Source: Actinomycetes bacterium (lineage in GTDB: Bacteria; Actinomycetota; Humimicrobiia; Humimicrobiales; Humimicrobiaceae). Taken from it: a stretch of DNA of 25,320 nt. Both the position numbers and the translations under genes were made by a program. Numbering within the stretch: position 1 is the first letter of the stretch; the number at the start of each line of letters is the position of its first letter. Positions 1 to 7,789 of the stretch are shown here, in pieces. The notes beneath the pieces were generated by a model. The model did no database searches, was not told the DNA's origin, and saw only the letters and a list, made by a program, of their open reading frames with translations. The stretch lies in assembly GCA_030603375.1 (NCBI GenBank), contig JAUVXY010000003.1, positions 1 through 25,320 of the forward strand, given 5' to 3'.

Positions 1-88
1 TTTTGTTTGTCTATCAATTTAATCATCCCTCCTGTCTCCCTCTATGCAATACTTATTTATTAATTACATAGAGAATACTATTTTAAGG

Positions 89-131
89 TGGGGTACTTTT
101 CAATTAATACAGTGGTATACTTTTAGGTTAA
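89..131. repeat. Two direct copies of a putative transposase-end motif
   Basis: Two similar blocks, GTGGGGTACTTTTCAATTAA (89-108) and AGTGGTATACTTTTAGGTTA (111-130), lie in tandem just before the broken transposase. A third related block is found after it. Internal end repeats are common in rve-type insertion sequences as transposase binding sites. The assignment is inferred from position and similarity alone. Confidence 0.4.
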
Positions 132-136
132 CATAA

Positions 137-1225
137 ACAAGAAAAGGTACCAGTAGAAAAATATCAAAAGATATTGAAGACAACATTATGAAAGAGTTAA
201 AGATTGAAAAACAACTGATAGCAGACCCTGAAGTTCCCCTAAGATCGTATAATTACAGTTATATAGCCGATAGGCTCCTGTCTACCTATGGTCAGAAAGT
301 TTCAACTCCTACAATTATTTCCCGAGCCAAAAGAGATGGCTTCTACCTTAAAAAATCTAAAAGGAAGGCTCATGACAGAGAAGTACTGACCAATTATGTT
401 GGAGAACTCATCCAACATGACAGCTCCAAACACAAATGGAGCCCATATGCGGATAAGAAATGGTATCTTATCACCCTCCATTGATGACTGCAGCAGGTAT
501 CTGCTTTACTACAAACTTCTTGAGAGAGAAACATCCTGGACCCATATAGAGGCACTGGAAGAAGTAGCCCTAAATTTTGGTCTTGCCTATTCATATTATA
601 TGGACTCTCACTCCATATTTAGATTCGTCCAGGGCAGAGATAGCTTCTGGAGAAAGCACTATAAGGTTACAGATGAAGCAGATCCCCAGTGGAAGCAGGT
701 CTTGCAAGACCTGCGAATTAAATTAATATATGCTCTGTCAGCCCAAGCGAAAGGAAAAATTGAGCGGCCCTACGGATGGCTCCAGGACAGGATTGTAAGA
801 ACTTGTGTAAGAGAAGGTGCAGATAATGTAATAGATGGTTAGAAGGTTGTTGAGGCAGAAGCGGCCAGATATAATTACAAGCGGGTTCACTCTACCACAG
901 GTGAGGTTCCTTACTACAGGCTTAAAAGGCTCGTAGATGAAGGCAAATCTTTGTTTAGGGAGTTTATACAATACCAAAACCTTATTTGCCTACAAAAGAT
1001 ATATTTGCTTTAAGGGACAGTAGGACTGTGAATCCATACAGAAAGATATCCTTTAACAAATTAAAGTTTTCTATATCCGGGGCTACTATAAGGGAGAAAG
1101 TAGATTTACGAATTGTGCCAAACATAGAATCTGGAATGGCTGAGATAAGACTTTGGTACAAAGACAATTTAATTGGAATCCAGAATGTTAAAAATGAAGA
1201 CATTAATCTAACAAATTTTAAGTAA
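137..1225 (+). pseudogene. Broken DDE (rve-type) transposase/integrase
   Basis: This is a decayed insertion-sequence transposase and the only plus-strand gene. It starts with a helix-turn-helix-like segment (about 188-370). The acidic triad is still readable: Asp in LIQHDSS (about 420), Asp in YYMDSHS (about 603) and Glu in GKIERPYGWLQDR (about 763). There are three lesions. One extra T at about 481-482 moves the frame, a TAG at 840-842 interrupts the second frame, and a shift near 963-974 returns to the first frame, after which the conserved tail (LPTKDIF, NPYRKISF, MAEIRFWYKD-like) runs to 1225. No in-frame ATG lies between the upstream stop at 134-136 and 188, so the true N-terminus may also be lost. 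With these breaks the gene cannot make a full-length enzyme. The IS family is uncertain (rve/integrase core). Confidence 0.8.
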
Positions 1226-1282
1226 AAATATTAGCAATTTAACTTAGATTTAAAATCTTAATAAGAAGAATAACTATGTTTT

Positions 1283-1303
1283 AGGGTGTGCACTTTTAAA
1301 TTT
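1283..1303. repeat. Third copy of the putative IS end motif
   Basis: AGGGTGTGCACTTTTAAATT resembles the two blocks left of the transposase (shared core G-T-G ... ACTTTT ... TT). It is in the same orientation, not inverted as expected for a normal right end of an insertion sequence. It may mark the decayed right boundary of the element. Confidence 0.3.
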
Positions 1304-1374
1304 TTTCTAACAACATTTTTTACATTGTGAAGAAATCATTTGAATAAGTTAGAGAATTTGTTGAGGAGTTGTAT

Positions 1375-2556
1375 TTATCCCTTAAATTCGTCAATTATAC
1401 TATTTAATTTCTTTCTATAATATGAAAATTTTTCCCAGGTACAATCCTGTGAAACAAAGTGGTCAATATGAGGAATATATCTGCCTTTTTTGAGCATTTT
1501 TTTAACAATCTCAAGTTCACTGTCTATTTTCTCCTCAGTAGAATCAGCAAACAGCACTTTTTTATCAATGCCGCCTATTATTTGAAAGTCAGGAAATGCT
1601 TCCCTGATTCTAAGCAGATCATTTCCAGCAGCTCTCTCAAAAGGATACATCCCTGTAACGCCAGTCTCTACAATTAGCGGTATTAAATCTTCAACATATC
1701 CATCGCTGTCCGTTAAAATAATGTCAACTCCGACATCTTTAGCAAAACTTACCATAGCTTTATATCTTGGAGTTAAAAATTCTCTAAAATGCTGGGGTGA
1801 GATAAGAGAGCCGCCTTTTCCTGCCATGTCCTCCCAGATAAGGATGCAGTCTACTTTTACGTCTTTTATGATCCTTGCGTAATATGCCATCAAAAAATTT
1901 AAAAAGGTGTCACATATGTCATGGATAAGTTTAGGGTCATCGTATAGCACCATCATGTATGTGGTAAGACCCATTATCTGCCTTGGAAATCCCAAAAAGC
2001 CCCCATTGGTGCCACCTAGCCTTATTGGAAAATCCCTATTTCTTAGCCCCCTGGAAAGAGTATCCCAGTTAGGAGGCAGCCTTTTTTCTATAGTGTCCTG
2101 GCTATAATATTGCTTGTACCGCTCCCAGCTCTCCCAATCCTTAACAGGCTGATCAAGTTCCATGGGAAGCGATGTTATATGAATGTCATTTTTACAAGTT
2201 ACTCCATAAGAGTCTTTATATATAATGTGGGTATCTGTTTTTTTAATTACTTTTTCAGGAAACATTGGGCTGTAATCTATTGGAAATTTTGTTAGATGCT
2301 GATCCAGTCCAAAAACAGGCGCGACATTTACATCACCCTCTTTTTCCATTTTATGGTAAATATTTTTGTTTGCCATAATTGCCACACCGTTTGAGATATT
2401 GTCAGGTACAGGGGCAATCGTGGGAAGCCCTTCAGAAAACCATCGCCTTATTGTTCCAGCCCAGTACCCAAATTCAATCTTTGGAATTTCAATATTTTTA
2501 TCATAGCATCCGTCTTCCATCCTTATTACAGATAAAAATTTCTCCTGCGAGTTCAT
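1375..2556 (-). CDS. UROD-superfamily protein, subtype with EFGYW start (copy 1)
   Basis: This 393-residue protein has the uroporphyrinogen decarboxylase/corrinoid methyltransferase fold. Visible landmarks are EFGYW (28-32), WEDMAGKGG (241-249), TDSDG (282-286) and YIPHIDH (360-366) near the end. It is too divergent to be a haem-pathway HemE. In MtaA/MtbA methyltransferases zinc is held by His-x-Cys and a distal Cys. Here the first position is T-D-S-D with no His or Cys, so methyl transfer by the known zinc mechanism is doubtful. The start is supported by GGAGG about 6 bases before the ATG. It is the last gene of the minus-strand run, 41 bases after rhaM. It is a paralogue of the protein at 7767-9002, and the two bracket the rhamnose genes. 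The substrate is unknown. Confidence 0.85.
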   Translation of the reverse strand: MNSQEKFLSVIRMEDGCYDKNIEIPKIEFGYWAGTIRRWFSEGLPTIAPVPDNISNGVAIMANKNIYHKMEKEGDVNVAPVFGLDQHLTKFPIDYSPMFPEKVIKKTDTHIIYKDSYGVTCKNDIHITSLPMELDQPVKDWESWERYKQYYSQDTIEKRLPPNWDTLSRGLRNRDFPIRLGGTNGGFLGFPRQIMGLTTYMMVLYDDPKLIHDICDTFLNFLMAYYARIIKDVKVDCILIWEDMAGKGGSLISPQHFREFLTPRYKAMVSFAKDVGVDIILTDSDGYVEDLIPLIVETGVTGMYPFERAAGNDLLRIREAFPDFQIIGGIDKKVLFADSTEEKIDSELEIVKKMLKKGRYIPHIDHFVSQDCTWEKFSYYRKKLNSIIDEFKG

Positions 2557-2597
2557 GCAACCTCCATAAAAACTATAAAATCACATTTGCTGGTTTT

Positions 2598-2921
2598 CTA
2601 ACCCAGGTGAAAAACTTCTTCCAGCACTTCCGTTTCAGGACCAAGTATTGATTTATCTTCTTTTACAAAATATTTATCCATATATTTTTGCCAGCGCGCG
2701 TTAACCTCAAGTTTGGAAAGCTTTTCCATCTGCTTTTTAAAATCTCCTTCTACTTCAAGATAAGCAAAAAGAGTTCCATCTTTTCTGAAATATATGGAGT
2801 AATTGCTAATACCCGCATTCTTTATAGCGCTTGCCATCTCGGGCCATATCTCATCATGCGCCTTTTTGTATTCGACCTTTAGCTCAGGCTTTATCTTAAA
2901 GGTAAAAGCAACTCTTTGCAT
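2598..2921 (-). CDS. rhaM: L-rhamnose mutarotase
   Basis: The 107-residue protein has the size of the RhaM/YiiL family (E. coli about 104). It interconverts the alpha and beta anomers of L-rhamnose in the cytoplasm, supplying the anomer used by rhamnose isomerase. Tyr18 and His22 of the family active site are in place (VEYKKAHDEIWPEM), the central SNYSIYFRKDGTLFAYLE strand region is conserved, and the protein ends in the typical EEVFHLG. The start has GGAG 7 bases upstream. It lies between the TIM-barrel isomerase-like gene (59 bases) and the UROD-like gene (41 bases) and is probably cotranscribed with rhaB. This gene strongly marks the locus as rhamnose-related, because the family is narrow in substrate. 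Confidence 0.93.
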   Translation of the reverse strand: MQRVAFTFKIKPELKVEYKKAHDEIWPEMASAIKNAGISNYSIYFRKDGTLFAYLEVEGDFKKQMEKLSKLEVNARWQKYMDKYFVKEDKSILGPETEVLEEVFHLG

Positions 2922-2980
2922 AGTGTACTCCTTTTTTAAATTACGATATTAAATTCTTAAAATAAATTAAAAATTAAAAT

Positions 2981-3958
2981 CTAAAGCAGCAAATCCATAA
3001 TCAGCTCCATATTATCAGTAAATTTGTACCCTCTCATATTATTATCTATTTCTTCAGAATGTTTGGAGAGCTTATCAGCTAATTCCTTAAACTTCCATAC
3101 AAGTTTTACTGCTAAATTAAGTGATTTTTCCCTGTCATCTCTCCCAGCAATAATATCAACTGATGACCAGCCTTTAAAACCAGTCTTATTTAAATAATAA
3201 AAAAATTCTAACAGCTCCCAGAAATTAACAGTTCCAAATATCATATCAGGGTCAGAATCCTTATAATTTTCATTCAAGTGAATTTGAACCATCCTGTCAT
3301 GTGCATCCAAAAGCATAAGGGATTCCGCTAAATTTTCCTGGGCCATCAACGCATGTCCAACATCTAAAGCTGCTCCAATATTGTCAAGCCCGATATCATT
3401 TATTAATGCCAGTGACTTTCCGGTATTTGAAACATATTGCTTCTGTCTCGGATCTTTTGATTTTGCTTCAAGCGCAATTTTTACGCTTGTATCATATTCT
3501 CCAATTTCCCTGATTGTCTCCACCATATTTTTCCACCCATCTCTATAATTAGCCTGAAATGGATAATCAAACCCATCATGAGCTGGCCACAGCAGTATGC
3601 TGTCAGCATCCACTGCTTTAGCAAAATCTATACCCTCTTTAAAAAGCTTTACTGCTTCTTTTCTAATATTTGTTTCAGTAGTGCTGTAAGCACCATGTTT
3701 CCACTTCCTGTCGCTCCATCCTTCAACTGCTATGTTCGAAACCTTGAGGCCAAAATTATCAAGTTTTTTTACCAGTTTGCCAGGATCTGATGGTAGTGGT
3801 GCTGTTGGATAAAAAACAAAGAGTCCGGTCAGACCTTCAATCTTTGACATTATCTCAAGCTTTTTATCCACATCCATCTCATCATAATAACCTCCGGGTA
3901 CGTATCTTTCTGCATAAGTCCCAAGACACCAGAGGTGCGCGTCTACGTTAAGTTTCAT
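2981..3958 (-). CDS. Xylose-isomerase-like TIM-barrel protein (sugar isomerase/epimerase)
   Basis: This 325-residue protein belongs to the AP-endonuclease-2/xylose isomerase-like TIM-barrel superfamily. Four metal-ligand positions typical of ketose 3-epimerases and related isomerases can be placed: Glu164 (ALEAKSKD), Asp199 (ALDVGHA), His227 (QIHLNEN) and an acidic residue at Asp268 (SSVDIIAG). The motif LWPAHDGFDYPFQANY (123-138) also occurs in sugar isomerases of deoxysugar clusters. It has no signal peptide and is cytoplasmic. GGAAGGGG precedes the ATG. It sits 34 bases after rhaB, so it probably acts on rhamnose, rhamnulose or a derivative. A true L-rhamnose isomerase is encoded at 17595-18857, so this enzyme likely does something else, such as epimerising or isomerising a modified deoxysugar. 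The exact reaction cannot be read from sequence. Confidence 0.85.
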   Translation of the reverse strand: MKLNVDAHLWCLGTYAERYVPGGYYDEMDVDKKLEIMSKIEGLTGLFVFYPTAPLPSDPGKLVKKLDNFGLKVSNIAVEGWSDRKWKHGAYSTTETNIRKEAVKLFKEGIDFAKAVDADSILLWPAHDGFDYPFQANYRDGWKNMVETIREIGEYDTSVKIALEAKSKDPRQKQYVSNTGKSLALINDIGLDNIGAALDVGHALMAQENLAESLMLLDAHDRMVQIHLNENYKDSDPDMIFGTVNFWELLEFFYYLNKTGFKGWSSVDIIAGRDDREKSLNLAVKLVWKFKELADKLSKHSEEIDNNMRGYKFTDNMELIMDLLL

Positions 3959-3992
3959 TAGTTCCCCTTCCTTATTTTAAATTTAATTTTTC

Positions 3993-5474
3993 CTATAATA
4001 TTTTTAAGTATCTGCTATATGCTTCATCCCACCTATTTTTATCTTTTGGCTCATAGATCATAACTTTAGAGGAAAAAAGAGATATCTTCCTTCCTTCTTC
4101 CAAAGATTTTATTTCTCCGGCACCTTTTAACTGCATAATGAGATTTCCGACAGAAGTAGTTTCAACAGGGCCCGCAGCAACCACGATACCTGCTGCATCT
4201 GAGGTCCACTGGCAAAGCATCCTGTTCTGGATTCCTCCTCCTACAAGATGAAGAAGCTCAACTTTTTTGCCAGATAACTTTTCAAGTTTATCTAAATCAT
4301 GCCTGAACCTCATTGCAAGATTCTCGTATATACATCTCGAAATTTCACCTATTCCTTCTGGAATTTTCTGCCCCTTATCTCTACAATAGTTCTGTAGTGC
4401 TCCCGGCATATCCACTTGCGGCTTTGAAAATACAGGATCATCTACATCTATAAATGATTTAAATGCTGCAGCCGAAAAAGATGCTTTGACTATATCGTCC
4501 CAGGATATATCACTGCCTTTATCTTTGATCCAGCGCTCCCTGCACTGCTGTATTATCCACAGACCAGTTATATTTTTAACAAATAAGTTTAGTCCTTCTG
4601 CCCCGCCTTCATTTGAGAAACCTGCCTCAAGAGACTCGTTATTAATTATAGGGGTTTCTGTCTCAAGGCCAAGTATGCACCAGGTTCCCATACTTATAAA
4701 TGCCCAATTTTTTTCTTTACCTGACACAGGTATTCCAGCAACTGCTGAAGGTGTATCATGCGTTACAGGAGCTATAACCGGCATGGTTTCTATCTCTAAT
4801 TCAGCACACACATTGCTGGATATATTGCCAATCTTTTCCCCGGGCATTATAATTTCTGGAAATATGCCCTTTGGAAGGCCCAGCCTTTCAAATATGCTGT
4901 CTTCCAGTTTCTTCTCCTTTTGATTAAACATAATAGTTGTAGTTAATCTGGTATATTCATTATAGGTTTTACCTGTTAAAAGATAGTTAAAAATATCAGG
5001 AATGGTTAAAAATATATTGCCATTTACAAATTCCGTAGCCTTCTGTAATTTTAGCGAATACAGATGGAACAGGTCAAAAATAGGACTGACCATGGCACCA
5101 GTTAATTTAAATAATTCCTCTCTGGAAATAATTTTATACAAGCTGGCAGAATCAATGCTCCTTTTTTCATCCCGGTAATGGACAGGATTTGAGGCAAGCT
5201 TTCCGTTTTTATCAATAAGACCGAAATCAGCACCCCATGTGTCAATGCCCATAGAAGTAATATTTTTATATTTTTTTACTGAAGATTGAATCCCAATTTT
5301 TAACTCTGAATAAAGCCTTAGTATATCCCAGTAAAGTGTGCCTGCTGCGTACACAGGTCTGTTGTCAAATCTATGAGTTGTTTCCAAATCAAATTTTTGG
5401 CCGTCAAATCTGGCTACTGCTGCTCTTCCATTGCTTGCGCCAAAGTCAAAAATAAGGTAATTTTTATATGCCAT
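3993..5474 (-). CDS. rhaB: L-rhamnulokinase
   Basis: This is a FGGY-family kinase of 493 residues (E. coli RhaB 489) that phosphorylates L-rhamnulose to L-rhamnulose 1-phosphate. The N-terminal ATPase phosphate loop reads DFGASNGR (10-17), the substrate region is GIDTWGADFGLID (76-88), and the catalytic Asp is in THDTPSA (Asp240). The motifs GTWCILGLE and VGGGIQNRMLCQWTSDA, where the second ATP-binding element lies, are also present. These follow the rhamnulokinase subtype rather than xylulo- or fuculokinase. GGGAG lies 6 bases before the ATG. The gene follows the corrinoid protein gene by 52 bases and precedes the TIM-barrel gene, which suggests one transcript. It is intact and of normal length. 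Confidence 0.93.
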   Translation of the reverse strand: MAYKNYLIFDFGASNGRAAVARFDGQKFDLETTHRFDNRPVYAAGTLYWDILRLYSELKIGIQSSVKKYKNITSMGIDTWGADFGLIDKNGKLASNPVHYRDEKRSIDSASLYKIISREELFKLTGAMVSPIFDLFHLYSLKLQKATEFVNGNIFLTIPDIFNYLLTGKTYNEYTRLTTTIMFNQKEKKLEDSIFERLGLPKGIFPEIIMPGEKIGNISSNVCAELEIETMPVIAPVTHDTPSAVAGIPVSGKEKNWAFISMGTWCILGLETETPIINNESLEAGFSNEGGAEGLNLFVKNITGLWIIQQCRERWIKDKGSDISWDDIVKASFSAAAFKSFIDVDDPVFSKPQVDMPGALQNYCRDKGQKIPEGIGEISRCIYENLAMRFRHDLDKLEKLSGKKVELLHLVGGGIQNRMLCQWTSDAAGIVVAAGPVETTSVGNLIMQLKGAGEIKSLEEGRKISLFSSKVMIYEPKDKNRWDEAYSRYLKIL

Positions 5475-5526
5475 AATTATCTCCCAACAGTAAAAATTAC
5501 TTCTTTGCTATTTTAAATTGTCCAAG

Positions 5527-6165
5527 TTATTTTTGAACAACTTTTATAAATTCCTTTGCAGCACTAGCTGCATCATCTGCATATATTTCAATGCCATACC
5601 TATCCGCAAAATCCCTTGTTACAGGCGCCCCGCCTACTGCAAGAACCACTTTATTTCTTAGTCCTGCATCTTTTATTGCCTTTATATGATCTGGAATATT
5701 TGCCAGAGTTGTTGTAAGGAGGCCTGAGAAGGCAACTATCTGAGGGGCGTGTTCTTTTATTGCATCTACAAATTTAGGGTAATCTGTATCTATCCCCAGG
5801 TCTATTACTTTAAATCCCTGGCCTTCTGCCATTGTGATTACCAGATTTTTACCTATATCGTGAAGGTCGCCTTTCACTGTTCCTATTACTACTGTACCTT
5901 TTTCCACTAACACACTATCTCCCTTAATTAGTGGTTTTAGTACTTCCATTGCCTCCTTCATTGCCTTTGCTGAAAGAAGCATATCAGGCATATAAAGCTC
6001 TCCAGATCCAAATTTATCTCCAACCTCCAGCATAGCAGCTGATAATGCTTTGTTTACTATATCATGAACATTTATTCCATCACCCACTGCTTTTTTAACA
6101 AGCCCGTCAATGTCTTTGTAATTACCTTTAAATGTAGCATTGTAAATATCATCTAAGATCGCCAT
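5527..6165 (-). CDS. Corrinoid (B12-binding) methyl-carrier protein, MtbC/MttC type
   Basis: The 212-residue protein has the two-part build of methyltransferase corrinoid proteins: a helical B12-binding-2 cap (about 1-85) and a Rossmann-like B12-binding domain (about 90-210). The cobalt-ligating signature D-x-H-x-x-G is GDLHDIGKN (His102), followed by the S-x-L motif (Ser147-Gly-Leu149) and the GG motif in AVGGAPVT (178-179). It would carry a methyl group on cobalt between a substrate-specific methyltransferase and a second methyltransferase. GGAG is placed 9 bases before the ATG. It lies between a UROD-like gene (62 bases upstream) and rhaB (52 bases downstream), which is an unusual neighbour for this family. 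A second, clearly different corrinoid protein is at 15663-16313. Confidence 0.93.
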   Translation of the reverse strand: MAILDDIYNATFKGNYKDIDGLVKKAVGDGINVHDIVNKALSAAMLEVGDKFGSGELYMPDMLLSAKAMKEAMEVLKPLIKGDSVLVEKGTVVIGTVKGDLHDIGKNLVITMAEGQGFKVIDLGIDTDYPKFVDAIKEHAPQIVAFSGLLTTTLANIPDHIKAIKDAGLRNKVVLAVGGAPVTRDFADRYGIEIYADDAASAAKEFIKVVQK

Positions 6166-6227
6166 TTAGTTTGTCTCCTTTAGTATAAGTTTTAATTTTA
6201 TAGTGGCTAATATTTTATCAACTTGGG

Positions 6228-7334
6228 TTAATACTTCCCATGTTTATGCATAGCATTGAGATAAGCTATTACATTTTCATGTGGAATATAGTTTACAATT
6301 GAATGAGAAGATGTGCCCACATATCCATAACCAGGTTTTAGTGCTTCCATGTGCTTTTTTACATCTCTGTCTATATCTTCCGGGGTACCCTTTGACAATG
6401 GAAACTCAATATCTACATTTCCAGACAAGCATAATCTGTCACCATATCTTTTCTTATATTCCCTATAATCAATTCCATACGGATCCATAGGATTCAGGCA
6501 GCTTACTCCCATTTCAATCAAATCTTCAACAATATCATCAATTTTCCCATCTGAATGAAACATTACCGGAACACCAGCATTTACGGCAGGTTCCATTATC
6601 CTGGCCATTCTTGGAATCCAGATTTCTTTCATAATTTTAGGAGGAATAAAAAGACCTGTTTTAAAAGCAACATCGTCTGCAGGCCAGACAAAATCTATTC
6701 CTGCTTCAACCAGCGCTTTGGTCATTTTAACATAATGCTCTGTAGAAACTTCCAGCATATCTTCAACAAGACCTCTGTCTTCATATACCATCATCATAAA
6801 ATCATTCATGCCAATCATAAATTCATATGGAGTTTGCGTTATGCAGCCGTAAAGGCAAGATACGCCAATTTTAGAATTTCTTTTTTTAATTGTATCCTTA
6901 TATTCTTTTACATACTTTACTGCATTATTTATCTGCTTGTCTGAATATAAAGTCAATGCTTCAAAATCTTTTCTTGTTTTTATGGACCTGTCCGCTACTT
7001 GAACCATTTTTCCGTTTTCATCTTCTCTCATAAAAGGTGTCCAGAGACCTCCTTCAAATACCATTGCATCCTGGCCAATAATATTGCACAAATCAATAAA
7101 ATCATCAGGATACATTGGCCTTACTTTATCAGGATCTACCACACCTTTAGCAGGATCGCCACCATATGCTAGAGTATTACCTGCAGGTTTTCCCAGGAAT
7201 TTTTCTACATGCTGGTCCTCATACAATACTTCAAAATTTGGAACCCTGTCTACCGGCTCTCTTCTGAAAGCGGAAAGAAGCCTTTTTATATCAGGTTCAC
7301 CTTCATATGGGTCAATGGTTTTTGAATTTATCAT
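6228..7334 (-). CDS. UROD-superfamily protein, MtaA/MtbA-like
   Basis: A UROD-fold protein of 368 residues from the ATG at 7334, chosen because AAAGGAG lies 6 bases upstream. A longer reading to 7394 has no such site and overlaps the hydrolase remnant. It is the closest of the three UROD paralogues here to corrinoid:CoM/THF methyltransferases, and it is followed directly by a corrinoid protein. The first zinc-site position reads FHSDGK (His260, with Asp262 where MtbA has Cys). The distal Cys region reads TSSHSIVNYIPHENVI (341-356), with Ser/His instead of Cys. Methyl transfer to or from the corrinoid protein is therefore plausible from context, but the metal site would be atypical. HemE activity is unlikely. 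Confidence 0.87.
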   Translation of the reverse strand: MINSKTIDPYEGEPDIKRLLSAFRREPVDRVPNFEVLYEDQHVEKFLGKPAGNTLAYGGDPAKGVVDPDKVRPMYPDDFIDLCNIIGQDAMVFEGGLWTPFMREDENGKMVQVADRSIKTRKDFEALTLYSDKQINNAVKYVKEYKDTIKKRNSKIGVSCLYGCITQTPYEFMIGMNDFMMMVYEDRGLVEDMLEVSTEHYVKMTKALVEAGIDFVWPADDVAFKTGLFIPPKIMKEIWIPRMARIMEPAVNAGVPVMFHSDGKIDDIVEDLIEMGVSCLNPMDPYGIDYREYKKRYGDRLCLSGNVDIEFPLSKGTPEDIDRDVKKHMEALKPGYGYVGTSSHSIVNYIPHENVIAYLNAMHKHGKY

Positions 7335-7369
7335 TAAGATCTCCTTTCTCTTCAATAATTTACCAAATA

Positions 7370-7789
7370 TTAAATCAAATTTTCTTTTACCCATGACAGA
7401 ATACAGTTCAGGGCATCGTTAGCAGTAGGCTCAGCTAAAAGACCATGGTCGCCTTTATCAAATATAACCAACTTCTTTTTTTCACTAGCTTTTTCAAAAA
7501 GTATTTTTGCATGCCTGTCGCATGGAACAATTTCATCTTCTTTACCTGCCATCAGAAGCAATGGCCTTGGTGATATTTTTTTAACAAAATTTACTGGCTT
7601 CATTGAAAGTATTGAATCTATTGAAGCGTATTGTACATAATACGTAAAAGTCCTATCATCAAAATTTTTTCTTATTTCTTCTACCAACTCTATGTGCTGG
7701 CTTTTATAACACAATGCATCTGTCATTTTTATTAAATTTGAATTACTCTTATAAAGTTTAATTTCTTTACAGACTGCCTTTTTTATCAA
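7370..7789 (-). pseudogene. C-terminal remnant of an alpha/beta hydrolase
   Basis: This open frame of up to 139 codons encodes only the C-terminal part of a dienelactone-hydrolase-like alpha/beta hydrolase. ISPRPLLLMAGKEDEIVP carries the catalytic Asp and DKGDHGLL the catalytic His, and SWVKENLI is a normal terminus. The nucleophile elbow G-x-S-x-G and the first half of the fold are missing. The frame opens with a TTG at 7789 inside the end of the upstream UROD-like gene and has no good ribosome site. It probably lost its 5' half by deletion. It could alternatively be a short translated peptide coupled to the UROD gene, but no catalysis is expected without the nucleophile. Confidence 0.65.

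Noticed and set aside
394..977. Minus-strand frames across the transposase
   Set aside because: They have no ribosome sites or family features, and the plus strand carries the recognisable DDE protein.
1300..1374. Rho-independent terminator after the last UROD-like gene
   Set aside because: Only a 4-5 bp imperfect stem is visible, with no clear stem-plus-T-run.
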